From positions 248,001-312,000 of the forward strand of contig JAPXFQ010000179.1 in assembly GCA_028564705.1 (NCBI GenBank): a stretch of 64,000 nt of DNA. The letters run 5' to 3'. Positions 22,501 to 32,789 of the stretch are shown here, piece after piece. Position 1 is the stretch's first letter. Each line of letters opens with the position of its first letter. Under the pieces are notes generated by a model. That model was not told the origin of the DNA, did no database searches, and saw only the letters and a list, made by a program, of their open reading frames with translations. The DNA comes from Apricaphanius iberus. Taxonomy: Eukaryota; Chordata; Actinopteri; Cyprinodontiformes; Aphaniidae. The position numbers were made by a program, and so were the translations under genes.

Positions 22501-22954
22501 TCTCCACAACGTTTGAACTTTCATTTTAGGATGCTGGGTGTCTGTAAAGTTCGTGTTGCTTCTTCTAAACGATGAAAAGGCTTGTGCCTCGATTATATAA
22601 TTCATAACTCAATCATTGTGTGGAACTATTGATACAATTATTGGTGATTATTTTAAACAAGATACTGATTGCACACTTCTGTGTTTTCAATCGTCTTGTA
22701 CAAGGATTTAGTCTTAAAGGAAAACTGCTTGACATTACAGACGTCTATCATGTTAAAGTAGGAAAACTCGCACAATTGGTCGCTGCCAAATGCTGTTTTG
22801 CTCCAGTATATTAATCCCATCTAATCACTCCATTAATGTTGTCCTCTTTGTGATTCCCTCAGGTCTTCCACAGGATCATTCTGTCACTAATTGGGAATTT
22901 CTTACTGATCAAGTTCTCAGAACTGAATAGATTAACTCCATCCCTGACCACAAG

Positions 22955-23848
22955 ATGCCTAAAGGAGTAGAAATAAAGGAGGAACCAGAAAAACATATGA
23001 GTGATCCAACTGAAGAATCTGAACCAATCAAAGAAGAATATATTGAAGTGCAGATCTCTGAAAATGAAGGACAGCTTGTAGTGAATAAGGAAAGCAACAT
23101 GTCTCTGCTTACTCCTGATCATGAGGAAATACTCCATGATGGACCAAAAGGAACATGGGTTATGGAGACAAAGGAGGAGCTAGAACCTGTACAAACAAAA
23201 GATGAACCAGAAGCTTTGAAGATTAAAACTGAAACTGAACCCATGGAGATTAAAACGGAAAAAGAACCTGTGAAAATGGAAGAGTTCTCTACTGATCAGG
23301 ATGAAGAGCAGCTGGTAGTAAAGCAAGAGACTGACAGAAATATGGTGACTCATTTCGGTGAGCAAAGCAACAACTACGGAGCAGAAACAAACAAGACCCT
23401 GCTCCTTAATGGGGGAACTCACAGAAATGAAAAGCCCTTTTCTTGTGATTTGTGTGAAAAGTCTTTTAGAAGCAAAAGTAGTTTGGTTGGTCACAAAAGA
23501 ACTCACACCAGTTCTTATAGATGTAATTTGTGTAATAAATCTTTTAGCCACAAACCTAATCTGGCTGAACACAGAACAACTCACACGGGAGAGAAACCTT
23601 TTTCTTGTGATTTGTGTGATAAATCTTTCAGACTCAAAAGGGGTTTGGTTGATCACAGAAGAACTCACACTAAGCCTTATTTTTGTAATTTGTGCAATAA
23701 GTCTTTCAGAATCAAAGATGATTTAGCTTGTCACAGAAGAACTCACAGAGATGACAAGCCTTTTTCTTGTGATTTGTGTACTAAAAATTTCAGAGACAAA
23801 ATGGATTTTGTGTACCACAGAAGAACTATTCATTCATTATTTGGGTGA
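22955..23848 (+). CDS. C2H2 zinc-finger protein, copy 2 (5 fingers)
   Basis: A 297-residue protein starting MPKGVEIKEEPE. Upstream in the same frame, at about 22,928-22,930, a TAG replaces a Glu codon present in copies 1 and 3; it lies after the acceptor (near 22,861) and before this ATG, which supports the ATG as the true start. The acidic N-terminus (about residues 1-155) has many psi-K-x-E motifs (IKEE, IKTE, VKME, VKQE). Five C2H2 fingers follow. Relative to copy 1 about 50 residues are missing just before the fingers. Linkers before fingers 2 and 4 are shortened (TSSYRC, TKPY) and the last finger has four residues between its histidines (HRRTIH). It may be a functional short paralogue or on the way to being lost. 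Confidence 0.75.
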   Translation: MPKGVEIKEEPEKHMSDPTEESEPIKEEYIEVQISENEGQLVVNKESNMSLLTPDHEEILHDGPKGTWVMETKEELEPVQTKDEPEALKIKTETEPMEIKTEKEPVKMEEFSTDQDEEQLVVKQETDRNMVTHFGEQSNNYGAETNKTLLLNGGTHRNEKPFSCDLCEKSFRSKSSLVGHKRTHTSSYRCNLCNKSFSHKPNLAEHRTTHTGEKPFSCDLCDKSFRLKRGLVDHRRTHTKPYFCNLCNKSFRIKDDLACHRRTHRDDKPFSCDLCTKNFRDKMDFVYHRRTIHSLFG

Positions 23849-24620
23849 AAATCCTAATTCTTGCGACTAGATAGCTGCAGTAATACGGCTTGTCACAAAA
23901 AGCACATAGGCTAAGTGAGTAACCTCAATGTAATTCATCTTAGTTTATCACTACATTTGTTATGGTGCTTTACATAGAAAACATTTAATTTGTGGAACTG
24001 CAAGTTGGTGGTGTTGAAGTATTTTTTACATTCCTCCTTGCTAGAAAGCCTTATATGGAATTTCTGATTATTGAGCGCACATTGAATATAAACCACACTA
24101 GCTAAGTTTTTAAAGAATACATTTTGTACATTTATAAGCTGCACCTAAATACAATTGGCAAACTGGCATGTTATAACGTGAGATATTTATAAAACGCCTG
24201 CACAGGTATGTTTTTGTTACTAATATTCCAGATGTGCTTTTTGTTCAATCTGCCTGAAAATCGGCAGTTCAACTCCAACACAATACAACAGCTAATTGTA
24301 TGGTTTGAAAATAAAGTATACTTCAGTTTACCAGTAAAGTTATTGGTTGCCATTTTCCGTTTGAACAGTTTGGTTCAATTAAAGTTGGACTGAATCAATG
24401 CATTTGGGAAGTCTGATTTCAGTCGGACTAAGGTAATAATAGAACTTTCTCTTGCTGCATGTAAACGCACTGACTGACTCAGTTCTTCCTGCTTCCTCTT
24501 CCAACATCTCCCCATTGATTCATTGATGTCGAGCTTACGTGCAATAGCTGTCTCCTTCTTACTGGCCGGCTTGATTGCGTTCACATTAAAAGCAGCGTTA
24601 TGTAGGGATGATTGACACTA
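23849..24620 (+). other. 3'UTR and flank of zinc-finger copy 2
   Basis: Patches match the sequence after copy 1: CTGCAGTAAT, TTACATTCCTCCTTGCTAGA (about 24,025), AACGTGAGATATTTA (about 24,175) and the block at 24,480-24,600. About 250 bp present in copy 1 between the stop and the TTACATTCC block are missing here. Confidence 0.5.
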
Positions 24621-24861
24621 TGGTGCAGTTATCAGTGCACAGCCTGAATGTACAGCTACACCTTTAATAAAATAAAATAAAATCAACCTCCCAATTTGGT
24701 ACAGATGATTAATTGAATAAGGTGGTTAAGTAAAGATAAAAGTATTCTTATTCTTATATTTTAATGTAGACCACTAATTAATTTACTATTTTATTCCTGG
24801 AGAAGGTGGACATCTCTAACTTCAATCTTAGCAAATTTGTTGGTGTGATACAATCCAAACT

Positions 24862-25580
24862 TTTGGATGAATGCTGCATTCCAGTTAACTTTTCCGAGTA
24901 CGACAGTCGGAAATCTCGCAGTTGTCTCGTGTCGCTTCACCGAGACACGCCCCCTTTAGGTCAGAATATACAAACTCCAACTCGGAGCTCTGATAGTAGA
25001 CTGAGTGGGGGGGGCAAGTCAGAAACCAAGACGGCTGCGCTCGTAGTTGAGATGTATTTTCCTTGTATTTAAACTGTTGGTCATTTCAGTGTCATTTTTA
25101 AATGCTCTTACACACTTGACTACATTTCTGCTTTAATCCGGTCACCAATTTATACATTGCACGGCCTTGCTGTACGTGGAAAACAATTTACAGCTTTGTT
25201 TTTCATGCTGGTCTGCTGAAGATGCTATGTTGCTAATAATAACTAGCCCGCCTCTCGACAGCTGCTGCCCTCAAAGCGTCCATGTTTTACATTTATTGTT
25301 TTATATTTTATTCACTTTAGATTTTATAAAATGTATATTTTAACTTATTTTGCGTTGATTTTATTTTTGAAGGGGGGGTTGTGGGGTTATTTTAAATCTG
25401 TAAAGCAGTTTGAGTAACTGTTTGAAAAGCGCTTTATAAATAAAGTTTGATTTGATGTTATTTCCGACTCTGAGTGTAGTGAGACAAACTGGAACGCTTT
25501 AAGTCGGGAATGATGTCACGATCTCATGTACAGCAACTCGGACGCCCAAGTTTCCGAGACAAGTGGAATGCAGCATAAAT
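24862..25580. mobile_element. MITE with inverted ends, containing a LINE tail
   Basis: The left end carries GATGAATGCTGCATTCCAGT and the right end, on the minus strand, CGGATTTATGCTGCATTCCA. Both continue with text rich in CCGAG. The element is split by the 3' end of an L2-like LINE (about 25,260-25,455, plus strand), which ends GCGCTTTATAAATAAAGTTT. Confidence 0.5.
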
Positions 25581-26251
25581 CCGAATTGATACAGAGGAGA
25601 CGAGGGAGTAGTAGCATTAACAGCATGGAGAGAGCTAATTTAAAAAAGATAACGCCTACAATTCTGAGAGGTCTGTTAACTGCTGTTCACAAATTGACAG
25701 GTGGAAGGAGATGTTGACAAAAAAAACAGAAAGCTTCATAAACATAAAGAGGCGAATACGGTCTAATATTGTCCTACGCCGCCATTGTCCTGAAACACAT
25801 TTGGATGTAAAATTGTTCCCAAACTCATCAAACATATGAGGGACATAACCCGTGATTCAAAGTCTACAAGAAATATCTCAACAACAGGGTAAGACAAGGT
25901 GCTTTGCATTAAAGTACAAACAGAAATAAAGTATAAAACAAACACAGGACATATAACAAGTAATTAGGAAAAAATTAAAAATGCAATACAGATGAAAACA
26001 GAAGATAAAATAAAAACAGCAGTAGTGACGCATGAAAAAAAACTCAAATACAGCTCTAAACCGATTTTTTATTTTTATTTTATTTTTTTAGCCTTGATTT
26101 AAAATAATTCTGTGTGGATGAGTAGCAGAACATATTTGGTAAAAAATAAGGTGCAGGTTTAACAAAACTAAACTTCCTGTTTAATGTTTTACTTTTGTTA
26201 CTTTAATGGACTGTAGTCGAATTACAGAAGGATGCAAAGAAATGTTAGATG

Positions 26252-26868
26252 TGATAATAAGGGATAGTTTATACTCCTCCATTTTGACGGACTGAAGCAA
26301 TGCCATAATCCGTCGATGCAAGGGCTCTTCGTCACCTGTGCAAGGATGAACGGAGAGTGTATCCGTCTGATGGGTCAGTTTCAGCAACAGCCAGAGATCG
26401 CTTCACCAGAACGGGGCTCTATAGTCGCTGTAATCAGTAGTTAATGCAGCGTTTTGCCTCTAAATGCTTTATATTGAAAGGATAATTGATCTTATCTGTT
26501 CTTTTGGCGATTTTGAACACGAGGTGTAGGAAAACAACAAAAAAGGCTGTTGTGTTTTGTTTCCATGTGTTTTTAGAGGATTCTATGAGCTTCTAGTAAA
26601 AAGCTTTACAGCTAAATCAAAATGTACTTTCTGTCGTCCATTGCTCCTTGAGGGAGAAATACGTTCGTAAGCCTAGAAAACCTGAAACTACGCTGTGATA
26701 GTAGGCAGAGACTCCATGAAAAGTTAGCACCCCCTGCTGTCCTGGTCGAGCAACGCTAAAAAAAAACATGCAGAGCGGAGAGAAAAAATGGAGTACTATA
26801 AACGAAAAACGTCTCTGTCAATACGTCTGAGTGCAAATCTGCAGTTGGAGAAGCATAAACTAGGCTTA
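26252..26868. mobile_element. MITE with inverted ends; related repeat at 41.7 kb
   Basis: The left end reads AGTTTATACTCCTCC (26,258) and the right end on the minus strand AGTTTATGCTTCTCC, an imperfect inverted repeat. The left half (26,200-26,490) is similar to 41,680-41,950, for example GACGCAAGGGCT / GATGCAAGGGCT and CTTTATATTGAAAG. It has no coding capacity. Confidence 0.5.
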
Positions 26869-27299
26869 AAGGTGTATAAATTGCACCTTTTCTTTTTTAA
26901 CAGTGTCTATTTGGGGGAACATGAAATCGGTTCAGATAAAATGTTATTTGATAATCGTATTTCTTGAATTTCTTTCCTAAATTTTCCTAAAAAATCTTAT
27001 TTACAGAGAAAATTCTAAATAATTTACTCTAACTAGGAGTTGGGTTGAGGGGAGGGATCTGTGGGAAAGGGCTGGGAATGTCATTTATGTGGGGTCATTT
27101 TATTCTGTAAAGCATTTTGAGATGCATTTTCTGTGTAAACCTATTTTGTGTCACGCATCCCTTTGTAGTCGGTATTTACACATGAAATTATAATGATTTC
27201 AGGAAATAAAATTTTACAATTGGCAAAAAAGATAAATCTACTTTTTATTTTTAATTTAAATTTCTAAATAAACAAATAAATTCCCCCATCCACATGCAC

Positions 27300-27462
27300 A
27301 CACGCTTGTAGCGGAACGAAAGGTAACACAACTGTTTCTTGTGACCGTGCGCGACTTCCGGCGGAAGTAAACGTCAATGTGCTAGCAGCGTTAGCTTTCA
27401 GGCTTCGATAACAAGATCTCCGCTTCTTCATCAGAGAGAATTTAACAGCTCAGAATCTCCAG
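27300..27462 (+). other. Noncoding first exon paired with zinc-finger copy 3
   Basis: The block ends TCTCCAG with donor GTATGT at 27,463. It parallels 18,670-18,860 and carries the same CTTCCGGCGGAAGT palindrome at 27,355-27,368. The frame leading to the acceptor at 45,853 is open but has no ATG, so it is read as 5'UTR. If spliced to copy 3 the intron would be about 18.4 kb and full of transposons; a lost intermediate gene copy is the alternative. Confidence 0.5.
27355..27368. promoter_or_regulatory. Palindromic ETS-type site in the second first-exon copy
   Basis: CTTCCGGCGGAAGT, identical to 18,723-18,736. Confidence 0.5.
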
Positions 27463-27829
27463 GTATGTTAACAGGATTATTCTGAATGCGCTGATACTGG
27501 AATACAGAGAAGCTGATCAGGGAACTAGTTGATACCGCGGATGAAGCTACACGTCTGTGCTTTCCTTAAACTCGTGTTTTCTACGTTTTTCGCTGATTGT
27601 GTTTTTATTTTGTGTGAGAAACTGGGAACAGAAGGAAAACGGTCTTAATAACAAAATATAGCTTCACTTTTTAAGCAGAAGCGGTCAGTCCAACCCTTTC
27701 CCAATAATATTTTTCTGTACCTGATTGGAGAGCCAAGCAGACGAAAGCAAAGCAAAATAAAATTTACTTTGAAAATAACTTTTTATCTATTTCTGCTCGG
27801 CTTTTCGTTGCCTTCAGCCTCATATTTTA

Positions 27830-28690
27830 GCTCATAAATTAAGAAATCTTTATAACATTGACTCTGGTCTTATTTCTGGGCTTGTTAACTTTTTAACTGA
27901 GACGGTACAACGAGTTAAAGTTAATGGTGTTTTATCTCAGCCTCTATCATCAACAGGAGCTCCTCAGGGTTGTGTCCTCTCTCCTCTTTTATTGGGTTTA
28001 TATATAAATGAATGTCAGAGCTGCTGGACTGGGCAACATGTTAATAAGTTAGCAGAAGATTCACTGACTGTATCTCTTTTAAGAAGTGAAAATATAGAGA
28101 ATGGACTGGTAGTTTATGATTATTTTTTATTTTATTTAAAAATATAAACAACTAAGATAAAAGAGATGTACATTGATTTTTAGAAAGAATCCTTATCTGA
28201 TTTCTCCAGTAGTAATACATATTCATATAGTTGAAATGGTGCCACAATATAAATATTTAGGAGTTCTCATTGATAATACATTGAATATTGGACCCCAGGT
28301 TGAGTCAGTGGTTAAGAAAGCACACCAGCGTATGCATTTTTTTTTTACCAGAAACATTGTGTTTTTATAATGTTTGCCCAGTTTTTATGAAAGTGTTTTA
28401 TTCCTGTTTTATTGAGTCAGTTCGTACTTTCTCGTTATTATTGCAGATTCCAGCCACACTCTGTGGGCAGTTACAGCTTTTGCCATCAGGACGGAGGTAC
28501 AAATCCATATTATGTAAGACAGATAGAGGGAAGAAAGCCTTTATTGCTACTGCTGTTAGATTGTTAAACTCATATTTGTTAAGGCTGCTTCATTTTTGTC
28601 TTGTATGTGTGATGTCATGAATTGTTGGCATGTAATTGTGTCATGTATTGTAAACTGCAGACTGTGAAACAAATTGCCCCATATAGAGGG
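27830..28690 (+). mobile_element. CR1/Rex1-like LINE reverse transcriptase remnant
   Basis: Plus-strand frames read GLISGLVNFLTETVQRVKVN and then GAPQGCVLSPLL (about 27,955-27,995), the conserved block before the active site. The active-site equivalent is LAEDS in place of FADDT. A later frame (28,173-28,370) gives YKYLGVLIDNTLN and VKKAHQRM, then LLPSGRRYKS near 28,485. The element has stops and frameshifts. It interrupts the duplicated intron of zinc-finger copy 3. Confidence 0.7.
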
Positions 28691-30554
28691 AAAAAAACAA
28701 CAATATATAAAAATTTGAAACCCAGATTCATTTATCTTTTAGGTAAATTAATTTGTTAAATATTCTTTTCTGCAGTTTTACTCAGGTTTACTTACATTCG
28801 TCACTAGTGATGATAATTCATGTAGTTCAGGCTCAGCTCACTAAACAACCGTCTCCTTCATCTCCCAAGTGGGTCCTGACATTTTTGATCTTCAATTAAT
28901 TAATCATCACAAAGAATGTAAAATTATGTGTAAAATGGTGTGTTAATCTACAAAGAATCATATCAAATGTTTCTTTTATAGTCACTATGAAACAGAGAAG
29001 CCATGATAGCAGCTGAGGAAGGCGACAAACACATTTTCCTATTTTTGTACAGAAGTTAAGAATCTTTGAGATAATAGAAAGTAACACAAATGAATGGAGA
29101 GCACAAGAAAGACAGCTACAAAATTAAATTGTAAATGAATTATTTACTGTGAGCAACATATAAAAGCTAAGATAATATAGGTTCCTACAGAGCCTGCTTC
29201 AATAAGATTTTCCATTGCGTATTTTACACCACTTTTCAAACTCAAGACCCGGGTCCAAATCCGGCCCACCGTTTATCTAGCCTGCTAAATTCTAGAGGAC
29301 CATATTATAGCTCTCTTCACGACATCACAGACACAGGTTGATTCTTTGAAATGGGCATTTTATTAATCAGCATATCCTCCTGAAGCTTCAGCCATACTTG
29401 TATCACACTTCACAACGCCGTAAGAACTTGAAATGAAATATTACCAAATACAAAATATGTATTACCAAAATATACAGCATCACATTAAGAATACAGTCAA
29501 ACTAACATTAAGCTGTGATAAACATATAAAACAAAGTAAAGCATATACCTTGTTGGCTGGTTGTCATGAAAATAGGTTCTTAAATCCTTAAAAATAATTA
29601 TGGTTCAGTTCTTCAGTCTTTAACCTTATCCAGCTTCACTTTTAGGCAACAAAAGGGATTGCTGCACGTCTCTGTATTCAGGTTCTCTGTGATTTCTCCA
29701 GCACCAACTTAACATGAGAACTCTGTAATGAGTCTATTTAACAGACAGACATATTTTATTGTAACAAATGAATATTTGTACCAATTTGAATGCCTTCTAA
29801 CTTAAAGCATGAAATAGAATTATTAATTTAATCACAAAACCTATCAAATTAACTAGTTTACTCGCAGTATTTTAACACTTACAATATAATAGAACCTTTA
29901 AGTTCTACTTATGTGCACCTAAATATTTTCTCCATCAAATCAAATAAATGTTAATTTGAATAGTCCTAAACCCCATCATTGTGGAAAAAATGCTCAAGTA
30001 TTATCTTTTTCTGAGAAGTACGTGTTGAATGCGGAGACATTCTTTTTTTAAACACTTTTTTAAAGATAGTTTTATCAATACTTTCTGCCACAGCCGGTCC
30101 TTTGAGGATACTCATGATCTTGATGTGGCCCAAACTGGAATTGAGTTTGACACCACTGTTGTACACTGTGCGTTTGAATTTTTGTTTTAATTGAAAGACA
30201 TCCAAGTTTTCCTGCTGTCACCCATTTTCTCACCTTCCGGTGTTTGTCTGTAGTGCTTTTTTCCTCATCCATCTTACAATTTTTCGTTCATGTGTGTTCG
30301 TTGGTTACTGGGTCATAGTCTCTCCCGCTGGGTTCATACCTGTGCTTAAAATGATTGAAAATGATTGAATTTTAAAAAGTTGGTTCAAGTTCTTGAAAAT
30401 GCTTGATTTTCAGTCAGCACAGTTTAGCTATTAACAGCTAGGGCTAAAAAACCTTGATCAGATAATTTTTATTTATAATGGTTGGTTTCTTTTAATAAAC
30501 CCAGTGTGCTAACTATCTGTTCTACCTCATCAGAATTTTTTACTAGTTTTTACT

Positions 30555-30667
30555 TGATTGTAGTGCTTTTCGTAGAGTAGCGCCCATACATACACAATAC
30601 CTAAAAACTACCTATAGATAGGTATTGTGTATGTATGGGCGCTACTCTACGAAAAGCACTACAATCA
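30555..30667. repeat. Perfect 49-bp inverted repeat with 15-bp loop
   Basis: The left arm (30,555-30,603, starting TGATTGTAGTGCTTTTCG) and right arm (30,619-30,667) are exact reverse complements; the loop is AAAACTACCTATAGA. The pairing ends abruptly at both outer edges and no target duplication is visible. Arms this long without one mismatch imply recent origin or selection. It could be a foldback MITE, a template-switch product or a hairpin RNA source. Confidence 0.85.
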
Positions 30668-30679
30668 TGTTTACATGGC

Positions 30680-30765
30680 AAAAAGACAAGGCAACTTTAT
30701 TTGTGTAGCACAGCTTCAACAACAAGGTAATTCAATGTGCTTTACATGGTTTTGTGGTAAAGAAA
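30680..30765 (-). mobile_element. L2-like LINE 3' tail
   Basis: AAGGCAACTTTATTTGTGTA and AAGGTAATTCAATGTGCTTT are the reverse of the usual L2-type tail (short-spaced polyadenylation-like and GTGCTATA words). Only the tail is present. Confidence 0.45.
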
Positions 30766-31599
30766 TTAACAAAACTTCTTATAAAAGCAGTAATTAAATG
30801 AAAAGTTTGGGGTTGTTTTTTTTTCAATCTGGACCTGTTTTTTTTTTGTTTGTTTTTTTTAGCAATTTTTATGGTTGTTTTTTTCACTCACCCAGAGCAG
30901 TTTGTATACACTTTGAGCTGTTTAGCAGGACCTTATACAGAGCCGCGACCACCCTATGAAAACATAATGGAAGTTGATAGGGGTAAGGCGTTGGTCATCA
31001 TTATTAAAGCATGATCTGCCCCAAAATGCCTAAATTTAACCATGTTTTGTTATGAAGAAACGTCTCGGAGGTCCTATGCAATTAGCATCTGGATTTTTTA
31101 CAGGCTTTTAATGTAAGGTATTCCAACTGCAGACTGACCTAGAAGTTGAATGACGTTGCAACCGCAGTCATTACAGCTGTAGTGTCCGTAGGTAGTGGGA
31201 AGGAACTTTTTGGAAACTTAGGTTAGTCCAGCTGGCCATTCGGTTAGTGCAATTTGGAAATGTTTAAACATGAACCATGCTGATGTTTGTAGTAGCAAGT
31301 TCTGTCTAACTGACCGCTGTAGAACACAGAAAGTCCTGCTCAGACCATAAACATCATGGAGGACAGCAGTGAGCTAGTTGTAATCCTGTCGCCAGTTATG
31401 TTGTTTACATTCCCTCTAAATCACCCCGGAACCGAACAAAGAAACATTAGAGGCCGCCCGATATATTGGTACTTTAATCAGGTACTTTAAAAACCATATC
31501 GGTATTGGTGTCATATGGACTGCATCATATTGTTTTTTGCAGACACATGAGAATGATATGAAAGAATTAAATTGATTATGATTCTAGTACACATTCTTG

Positions 31600-32110
31600 A
31601 TGGTCTAAGGCTGAAAGTATATTTGTTTTGCAATGGCTTCGCATGTAGTACCAAAGGAACTTGCTAGGGGGCAGAGTACAGGCTCAGACCGGATATTGCC
31701 AAAGAAGAAGTAAAATAAGCATGACGACCGTAGGAAATTATAAGATGGTTAATATTCAGATAACAGAAAAAAAGACGGTAGAAACATCGTAGATGCTATG
31801 TAAAACATATTTACCCCTATTTTTGATTTCTTTCCTACTGGTTTTGCCGCCATTGACTGCGTGTACCTACAGATTGTCAAATAGCACTCAACACTCCCCC
31901 CTACTGGTTACTCTCAATACCGCTTGTAAAAGATATGCTTTTCGGTTCTCGTCTGACCTTTTAAAGCCGGTAAAATTCTAAACTTCATACATGACTCCTC
32001 TTTTTGGAATTACTTCCTCAGCATTGTGTGCTTCGCTCTGATAGCTAAACGGCTCAAAGTATATTCAAACTTGTCTGGGTGCGTAAATGAATGTAATATT
32101 GGCTAAAAAT
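31600..32110 (+). repeat. Interspersed repeat, partner of 5,006-5,520
   Basis: Same repeat as at 5.0-5.5 kb in opposite orientation. The right edge (CTAAACGGCTC..AACTTGTCTGGG) also resembles 8,935-8,975, so a third fragment is probably present there. The function is unknown. Confidence 0.55.
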
Positions 32111-32789
32111 AAGGTATAAGTAAAAAAAAAAAAACTTCTTTGAAGTGTAAAAAAGGAAAAAAAAAGAACAGAATACGTAGGAGTACAACGTTAGAGAAAA
32201 CATAAAAAAATGGCACTCAAGTGTAATAAATACAAAATGATATTGTGTAATGATGCACAACACTTCAGAGTGCACTCATTACCACACTATACAACGCAGC
32301 TGCCGAAGGTGTTTTGTCATTTTTGTTGTACATCCTCCGTTGGTGCTAATAAGTTTACCACAGGTGTTGCACTGCGCGAATCCATCCTTTTGTAAAATAA
32401 AATGAAGCCAGACAGCTACGCTACAACCCTAATAGAAACTCGAAGCTGCTTCTCTGTGTTTGGTTCTGATTCTGGGGATGATTAATAAACTAGAGGTGAA
32501 GGACCTTAGTGGTCTGGGGGATTGGTATAGAGACAGTGAGTCTTCAACATACTTGGGTGCTAGGCATTCAATGATTTATAAACTAGTATTTGTATTTAGA
32601 GGTCTGTTCTCTGAGCTATAGGGAGACAGTGGAAGGACTTTAGAACTGGGGTGATGTGCTCCACTTTCCTCGTTATAGTGAAAACGTGAGCAGCAGCGTT
32701 CTGGATCAGCTGCAGCTGTCTGATTGACTTTTTGGGTAGACCTGTGAGGTGAGGGATCAGACAAAGCGAAGACCCCTATGATGAGTACT

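Larger units (their letters stand above)
26890..29220 (+). repeat. Segmental duplication, unit b (promoter, first exon, intron linked to zinc-finger copy 3)
   Basis: Collinear with 18,460-20,000, apart from a LINE insertion at about 27,780-28,700. The block holds the second noncoding first exon and its donor site. The next zinc-finger main exon downstream on this strand is copy 3 at 45,854. Confidence 0.75.

Noticed and set aside
29966..30272. Two overlapping minus-strand frames of 79 and 65 residues
   Set aside because: Lysine-rich and protein-like in parts, but no family recognised, no splice context, and the area is repeat-rich; not enough to call a gene.
30555..30667. Hairpin as a microRNA gene
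   Set aside because: Arms are perfectly paired over 49 bp, unlike the mismatched stems of animal microRNA precursors; no expression evidence. Kept only as an inverted repeat.
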